A DNA stretch of 64,000 nucleotides from Cronobacter condimenti 1330. Lineage in GTDB: Bacteria; Pseudomonadota; Gammaproteobacteria; Enterobacterales; Enterobacteriaceae. Positions within the stretch are counted from its first letter, which is position 1; each line of letters begins with the position of its first letter. The stretch is from NCBI RefSeq assembly GCF_001277255.1, contig NZ_CP012264.1:2418001-2482000 (forward strand), written 5' to 3'. A model generated the notes under the pieces. That model had not been told where the DNA came from. It saw only the letters and a program-made list of their open reading frames with translations, and did not search any database. Positions 36,497-45,042 of this stretch are shown here, piece after piece. The position numbers and the translations under genes are program-made.

Positions 36497-38614
36497 ATGA
36501 AAATGGCTTTAACCCTGAAACGCTCCGCGGCGCTGTGCGCGCTGGCGCTGGCCGCGCCGCACGCAACGCTTGCGGAAGACACCATTACCGTAAGCGCCGC
36601 CCCCGCCGAAACCGCGACCTCACCCACCGAAGGCTATACAGTCAGGCGCAGTACCGGCGCGACCAAAACCGATAAACCGCTTATCACGACCGCGCAGTCA
36701 GTGTCAGTGGTAACGCGTCAGCAAATGGAAGATCAGGGAGCCAGTACCTTTACCGAAGCGCTCAATTACACGCCGGGGGTTTTCTCCAATGTGGGCGGCG
36801 GTGCGACCCGCTTTGACGCCCTCGCGCTGCGCGGTTTCCACGGCGGCGACGTCGATAATATTTTCCTCAACGGCATGCGCCTGATGAGCGACGGCGGCAG
36901 CCATAACGTGTTGCAAATCGACCCGTGGTTTATTGAGCGCGTGGACATTATTAAAGGGCCGTCCTCTGCCCTTTACGGCCAGACCATTCCAGGCGGTCTG
37001 GTGAATCTCACGTCAAAGCGGCCCCAGTTCAATTCCGAGGGACATTTCCGGCTTTCTGCTGGCACGCAGAACACCAAAAGCGCAGCGTTTGATTACACCG
37101 ATGCCATTAACGACCAGTGGGCGTATCGCCTGACCGGGATCACCCGCAATACCGATACGCAGTACGACAACACGCGTGAAGAGCGTTACGCCATTTCCCC
37201 GTCCCTGCTCTGGCAACCGGACAGCGACACCAGCCTGCTGTTAAGCGCTTATCTGCAAAAAGATCCGTCGGGCGGCTACCACGGCTCGTCCCCGGCCGAA
37301 GGTTCGCTTTATGGCCATAATGGCCGCAAAGTCAGCCATACCTATAACGAAGGCGATCCAGCCGATGGCTATCGCCGTCGCCAGCAAATTTACAGTGCCG
37401 CGTTTGACCATCGCTTTAACGATACCTGGTCTGTACATTCCAGCGCGAGCTACACCCACAGCAATGCCTCGCTGGATCAGGTTTATCAGAATGGCTGGAT
37501 TGGCAACACCAATCAGCTGACGCGTGGCTATGTGGGTTATAAAGAGTCGCTTAACGCCTGGTCTACCGACAACCGTTTACAGGCTGACTTTGCCACGGGC
37601 GAGGTGGATCACACGCTGGTGCTGGGCGCGGAATATCATCGTTTCCGCAACGACATTCAGGGTGCCTACGGCAGCGCCGCGCCCTATAACCCGTTTACCG
37701 GTTATACGCCGAAAACCGGGCATGTGGTCACCTCAACAAACGACTTCAACCGCCGTTATTATCAGACCGGTGTTTATTTACAGGATGAGCTGGAATGGAA
37801 CCGCTGGCATGCGACGCTGTCTGGACGCTATGACCGCATCGTGTCTAAACAGGTCAGTGATACCGCAGGCACCACTATCCGCCGCGCCGACGACCATGTC
37901 GGTGGGCGCGCCTCGCTGCTGTACGCTTTTGAAAACGGTTTGTCGCCGTATATCAGCTACAGTCAGGCTATCACCCCGTCCATTCTCTTTGATGCCCGCG
38001 GCGATTTGCTTAAACCCAGCACGTCTGAACAATATGAAGGTGGCCTGAAGTACCAGCCGCCGGGCACGTCGGATATGTACACAATAGCGATGTACGATCT
38101 GAAACAGAAAGATGTGTCGCAGCGCGATGAAAATATCTCCACCTCCAGCTATCAGGCTGTCGGCAACGTTCAATCGCAGGGCGTGGAAATTGAAGCGCGT
38201 AACCAGCTGACGCCGCGCCTTAGTACTATCGCGGGCTACACCTGGAACCGGGTACGCTTTGAAGATTCGCTCGGCGGCAAAGACGGTAACACGCCGTTAC
38301 TGACACCAGATCAGATGGCGTCCTTCTGGGCACATTATCAGTTCGATTACGGCATCAGCGCAGGCGCAGGCGTGCGTTATATCGGCAGGCAGTGGGCGGA
38401 TGACCAGAATACCCGTCGCGTCTCTTCCGTGACGCTAATGGATGCGATGGTGAAAGCCGATCTGGGCGCGTGGAACAGCGCGCTTAAGGGCGCGTTCGTC
38501 CAGGTGACGGCGAACAACCTCACCGATCGCGACTATATCTCCGGCTGTTATACCTCTAACTGTTACTGGGGAGCAGAGCGCAGCGTGACCGCAACGGTCG
38601 GCTACGATTTCTGA
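36497..38614 (+). CDS. TonB-dependent ferric-siderophore receptor
   Basis: An outer-membrane receptor of 705 residues. ATG 36497 gives the signal peptide MKMALTLKRSAALCALALAAPHATLA, and the mature protein starts EDTITVSA (TonB-box region). The plug domain follows (PLITTAQSVSVVTRQQMEDQGASTF..., with IKGPSSALYGQTIPGGLVNLTSKRP). A 22-strand barrel with family motifs comes next, ending ...TVGYDF with a terminal Phe. The style is that of FhuA/FoxA hydroxamate receptors. The precise siderophore cannot be told from sequence alone. A probable Fur box precedes it and a perfect hairpin terminator follows. No siderophore synthesis genes are nearby. Confidence 0.92.
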   Translation: MKMALTLKRSAALCALALAAPHATLAEDTITVSAAPAETATSPTEGYTVRRSTGATKTDKPLITTAQSVSVVTRQQMEDQGASTFTEALNYTPGVFSNVGGGATRFDALALRGFHGGDVDNIFLNGMRLMSDGGSHNVLQIDPWFIERVDIIKGPSSALYGQTIPGGLVNLTSKRPQFNSEGHFRLSAGTQNTKSAAFDYTDAINDQWAYRLTGITRNTDTQYDNTREERYAISPSLLWQPDSDTSLLLSAYLQKDPSGGYHGSSPAEGSLYGHNGRKVSHTYNEGDPADGYRRRQQIYSAAFDHRFNDTWSVHSSASYTHSNASLDQVYQNGWIGNTNQLTRGYVGYKESLNAWSTDNRLQADFATGEVDHTLVLGAEYHRFRNDIQGAYGSAAPYNPFTGYTPKTGHVVTSTNDFNRRYYQTGVYLQDELEWNRWHATLSGRYDRIVSKQVSDTAGTTIRRADDHVGGRASLLYAFENGLSPYISYSQAITPSILFDARGDLLKPSTSEQYEGGLKYQPPGTSDMYTIAMYDLKQKDVSQRDENISTSSYQAVGNVQSQGVEIEARNQLTPRLSTIAGYTWNRVRFEDSLGGKDGNTPLLTPDQMASFWAHYQFDYGISAGAGVRYIGRQWADDQNTRRVSSVTLMDAMVKADLGAWNSALKGAFVQVTANNLTDRDYISGCYTSNCYWGAERSVTATVGYDF

Positions 38615-38618
38615 CAGA

Positions 38619-38646
38619 AAAAAACGGCCCTTCGGGGCCGTTTTTT
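38619..38646. terminator. Bidirectional terminator between the receptor and ymgE
   Basis: AAAAAACGGCCC (38619-38630) and GGGCCGTTTTTT (38635-38646) form a perfect stem with the stable loop TTCG. It serves the converging genes on both sides. Confidence 0.93.
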
Positions 38647-38675
38647 GTATTTACGCAACGTCGTCGTACGGAGGC

Positions 38676-38930
38676 TTAATCCCTGCGAAGCATACGGAAC
38701 ACCAGCAGCACGACAATGGCACCCACTACGGCGACCAGGAAGCTTGGTAGGTTAAAGCCCGTGACGCTGCCGCCGACACCGAAGAACGTGGCAAGCCAGC
38801 CGCCGACCACGGCACCCACGATACCGAGCACACAGGTCAGAATAAAACCGCCGCCATCGCGGCCCGGCATGATCAGTTTGGCAATAATGCCCGCGATAAG
38901 TCCAAATACAATCCAGGCCAAAATACCCAT
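38676..38930 (-). CDS. ymgE: Transglycosylase-associated / GlsB-YeaQ-YmgE family protein
   Basis: An 84-residue inner-membrane protein with three hydrophobic segments (MGILAWIVFGLIAGIIAKLIMPG; FILTCVLGIVGAVVGGWLATFFG; LVAVVGAIVVLLVFRML). ATG 38930 has GGTGGAG upstream; an upstream extension of the frame is not supported. The GGG and GxxGxxxGG patterns match the stress-linked GlsB/YeaQ/YmgE family. The position next to treA and ycgR matches E. coli ymgE. The molecular role is unknown; the family responds to general stress. Confidence 0.9.
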   Translation of the reverse strand: MGILAWIVFGLIAGIIAKLIMPGRDGGGFILTCVLGIVGAVVGGWLATFFGVGGSVTGFNLPSFLVAVVGAIVVLLVFRMLRRD

Positions 38931-39078
38931 AGTCTCCACCCTCTTGATTAAGTGTCTTGAATGACTCGCCGCAAGGTGCGGCAAACCGAAGTGGTTTCAA
39001 GTATAGGTAATAAATAAAGATTCTTCCGGTAAGCTCGGATTATCCTCATACTGAAATAAAAATATTTTAGGATAAATC

Positions 39079-39105
39079 TTAAGTTTAAGGCGTGCGAGCC
39101 GATAA
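39079..39105 (+). promoter_or_regulatory. FliA (sigma 28) promoter of ycgR
   Basis: TTAAGTTT (-35, 39079-39086), an 11-base spacer, and GCCGATAA (-10, 39098-39105). The -10 is a perfect match to the flagellar sigma-28 consensus and the -35 is one base off TAAAGTTT. It lies 41 bases before the ycgR GTG start, as expected for this flagellar gene. Confidence 0.88.
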
Positions 39106-39146
39106 TCGTCCACATCTCTCTGTCAGTCTTTAAGGAATCACGCGAC

Positions 39147-39878
39147 GTGAGCAATTACAGTGAGCAGTTTCTGAAGCAAAATCCGCTGGCCGTGCTGGGG
39201 ATTTTACGCGATTTGCAAAAAAGTCAGGCACCGATCCGCCTGTCGTGGGGCAGCTGGCAGTTTATCAGCCGCATTCTCGATGCCTCGCCGGAACAGCTGG
39301 TGCTTGATTTCGGAAGCCAGGAAAGCGAAAACCAGGCGGTGCAAAAAGCGAAGCATATCCAGTTCAGCGCTGAAGCCCAGGGCGCCAAGGTAGAATTTAA
39401 TCTGCCTGCGCTGAATGTTGGTGAATATCAGAATCTGCCTGCCTTTGTCGCCCCGTTGCCGGAGGCGGTATGGTTTGTCCAGCGCCGCGAGCATTTTCGT
39501 ATTAACGCGCCGGTACAGCCGCAATTTTACTGCCTGGCGCGGATGCCGGACGGCAAACTGTTTCGCGGTCGTTTACAGGATCTGTCGCTCGGCGGTATGG
39601 GTACGCTGCTGGAAGGCACCATGCCGGAAGGGCTGGAAGCGGGTATGCAGTTCTCGCCGCTGGAAATCGATCTGCTGGAGTGGGGAAAATTTCGCTTTGA
39701 TGCGCAGTTGCTGACGATAAGCGAGCGCAAAGTGGTGGACAGTAAAAACGAGACGATCTCCACGCCGCGCCTGAGCTTTCGGTTCTTAAACCTCACCCCA
39801 GGCACAGAGCGCGAGCTCCAGCGCATTATCTTTGCACTGGAGCGTATCGCCCGGGAAAAAGCAAGCCGGGTGCGCTGA
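39147..39878 (+). CDS. ycgR: Flagellar brake protein YcgR (PilZ domain)
   Basis: A cytoplasmic c-di-GMP effector of 243 residues. When charged with c-di-GMP it binds the flagellar motor and slows it. An N-terminal YcgR domain (about 1-110) precedes a C-terminal PilZ domain with the RxxxR ligand motif (RREHFRINAP) and DxSxxG (DLSLGGMG). It matches E. coli YcgR along its length. The start is GTG 39147, where homology begins (SNYSEQFLKQNPLAVLGILRDL). Expression from the FliA promoter at 39079 ties it to the flagellar regulon. It converges on emtA with no gap. Confidence 0.95.
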   Translation: MSNYSEQFLKQNPLAVLGILRDLQKSQAPIRLSWGSWQFISRILDASPEQLVLDFGSQESENQAVQKAKHIQFSAEAQGAKVEFNLPALNVGEYQNLPAFVAPLPEAVWFVQRREHFRINAPVQPQFYCLARMPDGKLFRGRLQDLSLGGMGTLLEGTMPEGLEAGMQFSPLEIDLLEWGKFRFDAQLLTISERKVVDSKNETISTPRLSFRFLNLTPGTERELQRIIFALERIAREKASRVR

Positions 39879-40490
39879 TCACATGGCGTTCATCGCCTGT
39901 TGAACCTTCCAGATATAACGCGGGGCCTGCGGCGCCGGATGATTTTTCGCGACATGTTCGACAAACTCATCCGGGCTTAAGCCATTAATCTTCTCAATCG
40001 CCGTCTGGCGATCGGATGAGAACGTGCGCAGCAGCGCGCCCGCGCCATTCACATACGACACCACCAGCGCGTACTGCATCGTCTGCGGCTCCGCAATGCC
40101 TTTCAGCACGCCGTGCTCAAGAATGCTTAAGTACGCGGTGCCAATGGAAATATTCCGTTCAGGGTTTTTCAGCTCGCCTGAGGACGGCTGGCCACTCCAG
40201 CCCATATAGCGATAGACTTCGCGCCCGGCGGTGGAGGCTTTAATCTGCATCAGGCCAACCGCGTTCGACTTACTGACAAGCGTCGGATTGCCGCCCGATT
40301 CCACCGCGATAATCGCGGTCACCAGCCGCGGGCTTACGCCCCAGGCCTCTCCCGCTTTTTCGGTAATCGGCATCCACTGCATGGCGCGCTTCACCGGCAC
40401 TTCGGGGTTCCAGGGTGGGTTTTTATAATCCGGCGTGGAGGAACATCCGGCGAGGAATACGACTAACCACATCAACCATCTTAATTTCAC
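39879..40490 (-). CDS. emtA: Endo-type lytic transglycosylase EmtA
   Basis: An outer-membrane lipoprotein of 203 residues that cuts peptidoglycan glycan strands internally. The lipoprotein signal has the lipobox LAGC with Cys near residue 16. The SLT catalytic domain has its catalytic Glu in [26 protein letters not shown], and the later YVNGAG motif. GTG 40490 is the start, with AAAGGAAAG just upstream. It is divergent from ldcA as in E. coli, and the two act in the same wall-turnover pathway. Confidence 0.94.
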   Translation of the reverse strand: MKLRWLMWLVVFLAGCSSTPDYKNPPWNPEVPVKRAMQWMPITEKAGEAWGVSPRLVTAIIAVESGGNPTLVSKSNAVGLMQIKASTAGREVYRYMGWSGQPSSGELKNPERNISIGTAYLSILEHGVLKGIAEPQTMQYALVVSYVNGAGALLRTFSSDRQTAIEKINGLSPDEFVEHVAKNHPAPQAPRYIWKVQQAMNAM

Positions 40491-40619
40491 GCAACTTTCC
40501 TTTCCATATCAGTGCAACACGACGCGTCAACCCCGTCCGCCACGCCGGCGTCCGGATGACAACCGCTAAGGTTAGCGGCATGATAGCGGTTTCGCCTGGT
40601 ATGTCAGCAAGGATTTGTT

Positions 40620-41564
40620 ATGGCCCATATTCATCTCATCGCCCCCTCTGGTTATTGCATCAATCAGGAGGCGGCCTGGCGCGGCGTCAGTCGTCTCGAA
40701 GACGCCGGATTAACGGTGGCGAATCAGCAGGTTATTACCCGCCGGCTGCAGCGTTTCGCCGGACGGGACGACGAGCGTCTTGGTGATTTACAGGCCTTAA
40801 GCGCATTGTCTGAAAATGACGTTATCGTGATGCCGGTTCGCGGTGGCTACGGCATGACCCGCCTGCTGGCCTCCTTCGACCCTGCCCCGCTCATCGCCCG
40901 CCAGCGCGCTAATCCGCTGCTGATTTGCGGTCACAGCGATTTCACAGCGTTGCAGATGCTTCTGCTGGCGCGCGCTAACACCATTACCTTCAGCGGGCCG
41001 ATGCTGGCCGGGAATTTCGGCGCGCCCGAGATGAACGCGTTTACCTGGCGTCACTTCTGGCAGGCGCTCACCGAGCCGGCGTATACGCTCGCGTGGCACA
41101 GCGACGGCGCGCCCTGCACCGCTGAGGGTACCGTCTGGGGCGGCAATCTGGCGATGCTGGCATCCCTTACCGGCACGCCGTGGATGCCCGTTATCGACGG
41201 CGGCATTCTGGTGGTGGAAGACATCAACGAGCACCCGTTCCGCGTTGAGCGTATGCTGCTGCAACTGCACGCCGCCGGGATCCTGGCGCGCCAGAAGGCG
41301 CTGATTCTGGGCAGCTTCAGCGCTAGCGCAGTAAATGATTATGACGACGGCTATACGCTTGAAAGCGTGGTCGCGCTGCTGCGCGAGCGCCTAAGCATTC
41401 CAGTCCTTACGGGGCTTGCGTTCGGCCACGAGCAGGAAACCGTTACGCTGCCGCTTGGCGCACAGGGTGAATTACATCACGACGGTGAGCGCGCGCAGCT
41501 GCGCCTGAGCGGTCATCCGGTGCTCTCTTCGAAAGCCGCCTTGCGGTTTACGCAAAGTCTGTGA
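40620..41564 (+). CDS. ldcA: Murein tetrapeptide carboxypeptidase (LD-carboxypeptidase)
   Basis: A cytoplasmic serine peptidase of 314 residues (family S66). It removes the terminal D-Ala from recycled murein tetrapeptides. AAGGA precedes ATG 40620. The start is typical (MAHIHLIAPSGYCINQEA). The nucleophile Ser is in ICGHSDFTALQ near residue 106. The Glu and His of the triad are expected in VVEDINEHPFRVERML and FGHEQETVTLPLG. Divergent emtA and the E. coli gene order support the name. After its stop the E. coli order is broken by about 5.8 kb of accessory genes before cvrA. Confidence 0.95.
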   Translation: MAHIHLIAPSGYCINQEAAWRGVSRLEDAGLTVANQQVITRRLQRFAGRDDERLGDLQALSALSENDVIVMPVRGGYGMTRLLASFDPAPLIARQRANPLLICGHSDFTALQMLLLARANTITFSGPMLAGNFGAPEMNAFTWRHFWQALTEPAYTLAWHSDGAPCTAEGTVWGGNLAMLASLTGTPWMPVIDGGILVVEDINEHPFRVERMLLQLHAAGILARQKALILGSFSASAVNDYDDGYTLESVVALLRERLSIPVLTGLAFGHEQETVTLPLGAQGELHHDGERAQLRLSGHPVLSSKAALRFTQSL

Positions 41565-41575
41565 CGTGAATGCGC

Positions 41576-41602
41576 CCCTGAGCCGTGCGGCGGCTCAGGG
41601 GA
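41576..41602 (+). terminator. Hairpin after ldcA
   Basis: CCCCTGAGCCG and CGGCTCAGGGG form an 11-bp stem just after the ldcA stop. There is no T-run, so it may act as a weak or Rho-assisted terminator or as an mRNA 3' end. Confidence 0.5.
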
Positions 41603-41620
41603 AGGTGGGCCTGAAGCGGG

Positions 41621-42157
41621 TTATTTATCCGGGAGCGGATATCGCAACGCGATGTCCGGCGCATCCGTAAGCGGCCTGCCGGAGCGAGCCATCAGGTACC
41701 CGGCAATTTCTTCGGCGCTGAGCTCAACATTGGCCATTTCCGCATCTTCAAACCAGCTGTCGGGCCAAAAAATCAGATCCGACGGATTGCCGACAAAATT
41801 ACTCTCCAGCAGGGAAATCGCGAAGTTCTGGTCAGATTCACTGCCCTCGCAGTCGCAGATAAAGGTAATGATCTGAATGAGTTCGGGCCACGTAAAGTCC
41901 GGGTAGAACGTCTCCTGATTAAAGGCCATCCGGGTAAAATTGATGGCACTGGTCCAGGAGGAAAAGTCTCTGAAATCAGAAAACGTACAGGGCCGCAAAA
42001 CCTGGCGGTTCCATTCGGCCATCATGGTCACTAGCCCAGGGTCGTCCTGATCGGCACCTTCATCTATTTTAGAAAGAATGATTTGCGCATTCTTTGCGAG
42101 TTCACCAATCTTTTTTCTACTGACTTTGGTCGGTCTCATCCTTTCCGGCAGTGGCAT
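41621..42157 (-). CDS. Unknown protein, immunity-like
   Basis: A 178-residue acidic soluble protein with no recognised family. AAGGA lies 8 bases before ATG 42157. It begins MPLPERMRPTKVSRKKIGELAKNA. It has an aromatic-rich middle (TFSDFRDFSSWTSAINFTRMAFNQETFYPDFTWPEL) with a FICDCEGSESDQNFAISLLESNF segment, and ends RYPLPDK. A decayed paralogue lies at 43878-44261. Repeated, divergent copies of a small acidic protein with a DUF1963-like gene between them resemble immunity-gene clusters of polymorphic toxin systems. No toxin gene is present, so the role is only suggested. Confidence 0.6.
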   Translation of the reverse strand: MPLPERMRPTKVSRKKIGELAKNAQIILSKIDEGADQDDPGLVTMMAEWNRQVLRPCTFSDFRDFSSWTSAINFTRMAFNQETFYPDFTWPELIQIITFICDCEGSESDQNFAISLLESNFVGNPSDLIFWPDSWFEDAEMANVELSAEEIAGYLMARSGRPLTDAPDIALRYPLPDK

Positions 42158-42496
42158 TCTTTTAATCCTTGAAAAAGTAAATCACCAAATTCACGAGCTA
42201 AAAATAATACGTCTGGCGCAGAGGCGGTACTACCATAATCCGCCTGTCTGCGTCCTCGCATTCAGGCGGCGCGCACAGACAGGCGCCAGCGCCACGATTT
42301 ACCCCGTGACAGGGCCATACTCCATCCTGCCGCCTCGCTTGCGTTATTTCCTGCCCCCTTTTCCCTGCGATATGGCGTAACCTGCTGTCATAACTCGCTG
42401 ATGCACTATACTGACCATTGCCGTTGTCATTTCCATGGGAGCTGTCACGGTTTCCTGACTGATACTAACCCTACCCATGACCATCAGGAGAATAAG
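42158..42496. other. Intergenic region before the DUF4142 gene
   Basis: There is no credible gene in these 340 bases between two divergent genes. A stretch near 42455 (GACTGATACTAACCC) resembles an extended stress-type -10 element before the DUF4142 gene, but I do not assign a promoter firmly. Frames on either strand here lack start signals. Confidence 0.35.
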
Positions 42497-43069
42497 ATGC
42501 AAAAGCGTAATACTCTGAAAGGATTGCTCGTCGTATCCGCCGTCGCCGCGATGTTCAACACCGTTGGTGTACAAGCACAGACGCCCGCGAGCACCGCGCA
42601 GAATAATGCCGCAAGCCAGACGGAATCGAATGCAAAGCTTAGCGCTGGCGACGAAAAAGCAATGAAGGACATGGCGCAGGCCAATATCAACGAAGTCGCC
42701 GCTGCCAAAATCGCGCTGGAAAAAGCCCAGAGCAGCGATGTTAAAGCCTACGCGCAGAAAATGGTCGACGATCACAGCGATGCTTTGAATAAAGTCAAAG
42801 AGGTTGCTGAGAAAAAAGGCGTGACGCTGCCGACTGAGCCGGACGCCAAACACAAGGCGATGGCCGAGAAGCTTGAAAAGCAGAGCGGCGATGCCTTTGA
42901 CAAAGCGTATATGGAAAACGCCGGCACGAAAGACCATAAAATGGTGCTGTCGAAACTCCAGAGTGACGCCACGAAAATCAAAGATCCGGATGTGAAAGCA
43001 CTGGCCGATGCGCACACGCCGGTCGTGGAAGAGCACCTGAAAGCTGCCCAGGAGATGGTGAAGAAATAA
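42497..43069 (+). CDS. Periplasmic DUF4142 (YkuD-like ferritin-fold) protein
   Basis: A 190-residue exported protein; AGGAGAATAAG precedes ATG 42497. The signal peptide (LLVVSAVAAMFNTVGVQAQ) is followed by a Thr/Ser/Gln-rich linker. A helical DUF4142 domain follows (DEKAMKDMAQANINEVAAAKIALEKAQSSDVKAYAQKMVDDHSDAL...). His and Glu positions could form a ferritin-like bundle, though metal binding is unproven. The family is common in soil and plant-associated bacteria and often stress-induced. It lies within the ldcA-cvrA insert. Confidence 0.85.
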   Translation: MQKRNTLKGLLVVSAVAAMFNTVGVQAQTPASTAQNNAASQTESNAKLSAGDEKAMKDMAQANINEVAAAKIALEKAQSSDVKAYAQKMVDDHSDALNKVKEVAEKKGVTLPTEPDAKHKAMAEKLEKQSGDAFDKAYMENAGTKDHKMVLSKLQSDATKIKDPDVKALADAHTPVVEEHLKAAQEMVKK

Positions 43070-43151
43070 GGTCATAAGCCAGGTCGTTCAGTGGAGATCA
43101 GATCCCGCGGCCTGGCGTGAATGCGCTTTCAGCAAAGGGGCGCTAAAGTCA

Positions 43152-43829
43152 TTAATAAAACTGACATGAGAACGTCCAGATCCCCTCTGATTTTCGGTGA
43201 AAGTAGCCGATGCCATTATCTGCCCACATCCAGTTTACTTTTTCCTCCGACCCCACCTGGAAGACGAAATCTTCAATTCCAACGCCATGCTGAATCTCTG
43301 CTGGATATCCACCCACTTTGGTTCCGCTGTAGCGATTAAAATCTGCAAAGAAGCGGTTGCTGGCCTCTTCGTCATTATTTACGTCAGAAAGGTCGGTTAT
43401 TTCCCAGGCATCTTCCCAGCCGGGAGCATCATCATCGACGCTCAACCAACGAACAGGAAATGCACGATACGGAGTGTCTGATTCTGGCAATAATTCAAGC
43501 CCTTCAAGCGAGGCATATTCCCGGATTAGCCATCCTTCGCCATGAGGATTATCAAATGGATGATGCTCCCTGTTGTGATAAAGCACCATAAGAGCGATTC
43601 CCTTCAGTTGTTCAGGAATAACGGGAAGCTCATCAATACGAATCTGAAGAAGAGGAAACATCGGCTGCCCCTTCCAGGAGGGTATCCCTTCATCTGGCAG
43701 GTAAACGCCCTTTAAAAACCAGGAGGTAAGAGGGTCTGCAGGAGGGCGAAAACCTCCTACTTGCGCCACCGAAGCTGGACGCAATGCAGAGTTGAGTGCT
43801 TCTAAGGCGAGGGCGCTGCCGGGTGTCAT
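43152..43829 (-). CDS. DUF1963-like (YwqG-type) protein
   Basis: A soluble protein of about 225 residues. ATG 43829 (MTPGSALALEALN) is taken; an ATG at 43841 has a weaker upstream signal. The pattern PMFPLLQIRIDELPVIPEQLKG, then ALMVLYHNREHHPFDNPHGEGWLIREY, followed by GGYPAEIQ and the Trp-rich end NWMWADNGIGYFHRKSEGIWTFSCQFY is typical of DUF1963/YwqG proteins. Members often occur as immunity proteins in toxin clusters. That role fits the paralogous immunity-like genes on both sides but is not shown here. Confidence 0.75.
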   Translation of the reverse strand: MTPGSALALEALNSALRPASVAQVGGFRPPADPLTSWFLKGVYLPDEGIPSWKGQPMFPLLQIRIDELPVIPEQLKGIALMVLYHNREHHPFDNPHGEGWLIREYASLEGLELLPESDTPYRAFPVRWLSVDDDAPGWEDAWEITDLSDVNNDEEASNRFFADFNRYSGTKVGGYPAEIQHGVGIEDFVFQVGSEEKVNWMWADNGIGYFHRKSEGIWTFSCQFY

Positions 43830-43877
43830 ATTTTTTCTCATACGTTTGCAGATATTGTCTGGATATCGCGCAGTTCA

Positions 43878-44261
43878 TTATATGTGGTCATGATGGCTCA
43901 AAATTTTTCTCACGTAATAAAAGTGCGAAGGCTTGTTCAGATTCCTTATCTGCGCAGTCACAGATGAACGGGTTAATTTGCACTCATTCTGGCCACGAAA
44001 AGTCCGGGTATAAAGCAGCTGATTAAAGGCCATCCGGGTAAAGGCTTTGGCACTGCTCCGCGCGGAAAACTCTCTGAAATCACTAAACATAGAGGGGCAC
44101 GCAACCTGCTTGCTCCATTCATCCATCATGGTTGCCAGTATGGGATCATCTTCATCAGCACTTTCATCAATCTTAGAAAGAAACATGTCAGCTGGTTTTA
44201 CAAGTGCATTACGCTTTTCACCACTGACGCGGGTCGGTCTCATCTTTCTGGAAGTGGCATC
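43878..44261 (-). pseudogene. Decayed paralogue of the 41621-42157 gene
   Basis: The start region MPLPER is thrown out of frame by one missing base. After it MRPTRVSGEKRN...LSKIDESADEDDP...DEWSKQV...FSDFREFSARSSAKAFTRMAFNQ follows the intact paralogue closely. Then a frameshift occurs. In the alternative frame LYPDFSWPE, a stop, FICDCADKESEQAFALLL and another stop can still be read. The gene is dead and its 3' part has been lost. Confidence 0.85.
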
Positions 44262-44284
44262 GTTTTAACCATTAAAAAATTAAA

Positions 44285-44836
44285 TCACGGGGCAGGGGGC
44301 ATTTCCGGGGCATTTGCACGAGCCTTAAGCGTTATTCCCATAATCTTAAGTATGCTCTGCTGTGAGCCTGTTTTAAAAATGGTGTCTTTCATGTAGCGCA
44401 TGCCCTGTTTGTTATAAAACTGATAAGCGCGAGTATTTTGTTCAAGCACTTCCAGCCACAAAAAATCTTTCCCACTATTGCGGGCAAATTCGGTGATTTT
44501 TTCAAACACGCACTGACCGTAGCGTTTACTTGTCTCTTCAGGGTCAAGATAGAGCTTATTAAGAAGCACCCCTGAGATTTCCGTACCGGGTATGGTGCTT
44601 TCCCATGTCAATTTCGCAAAACCAATTGGGCGATCGGTTTCTGCCACATACCAACTCACGCTGAGGTCTTTCAGGCTCCGTTCAATCGCAGACAGCGCAT
44701 ATTCACCGTCTAAAAAATCGTTCATTGCTGACGCTGAGGCCCACATCTGCGTAAAGTGAGCACGATAGATGCGATAACCCAGCGCACTGAGTAGCGCTGC
44801 GTCGACGAGAGTGGCTTGTCGTATTTGTAATGGCAT
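44285..44836 (-). CDS. GNAT-family N-acetyltransferase
   Basis: A cytoplasmic acetyltransferase of 183 residues. The fold is clear: MPLQIRQATLVDAALLSALGYRIYRAHF at the N-terminus, then SWYVAETDRPIGFAKLTW and the acetyl-CoA loop near LYLDPEETSKRYGQCVFEKI. LEVLEQNTRAYQFYNKQGMRYM, the typical C-terminal strand-helix, follows. The substrate cannot be predicted. It lies in the accessory block between ldcA and cvrA, reading away from the aldo/keto reductase. Confidence 0.88.
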   Translation of the reverse strand: MPLQIRQATLVDAALLSALGYRIYRAHFTQMWASASAMNDFLDGEYALSAIERSLKDLSVSWYVAETDRPIGFAKLTWESTIPGTEISGVLLNKLYLDPEETSKRYGQCVFEKITEFARNSGKDFLWLEVLEQNTRAYQFYNKQGMRYMKDTIFKTGSQQSILKIMGITLKARANAPEMPPAP

Positions 44837-45042
44837 GGAATAAAATCTTTTCGAGTAAAAAAGAAGCAGCCTACTTTATAACGAAATATCTCTTTGTTGC
44901 AGGTCTGTATGCGTTATTTGCTATGACCTGTGCGCGCGGAGGCAAACAGTGCCTCCAGGAAGACCCGCTTCTGGCTCGAAGCGGCCCCCGCACCCGCGCA
45001 CCCTGCCCTTCCAGTCGCCGGCCTGAAATAAGCCCCGCAATG

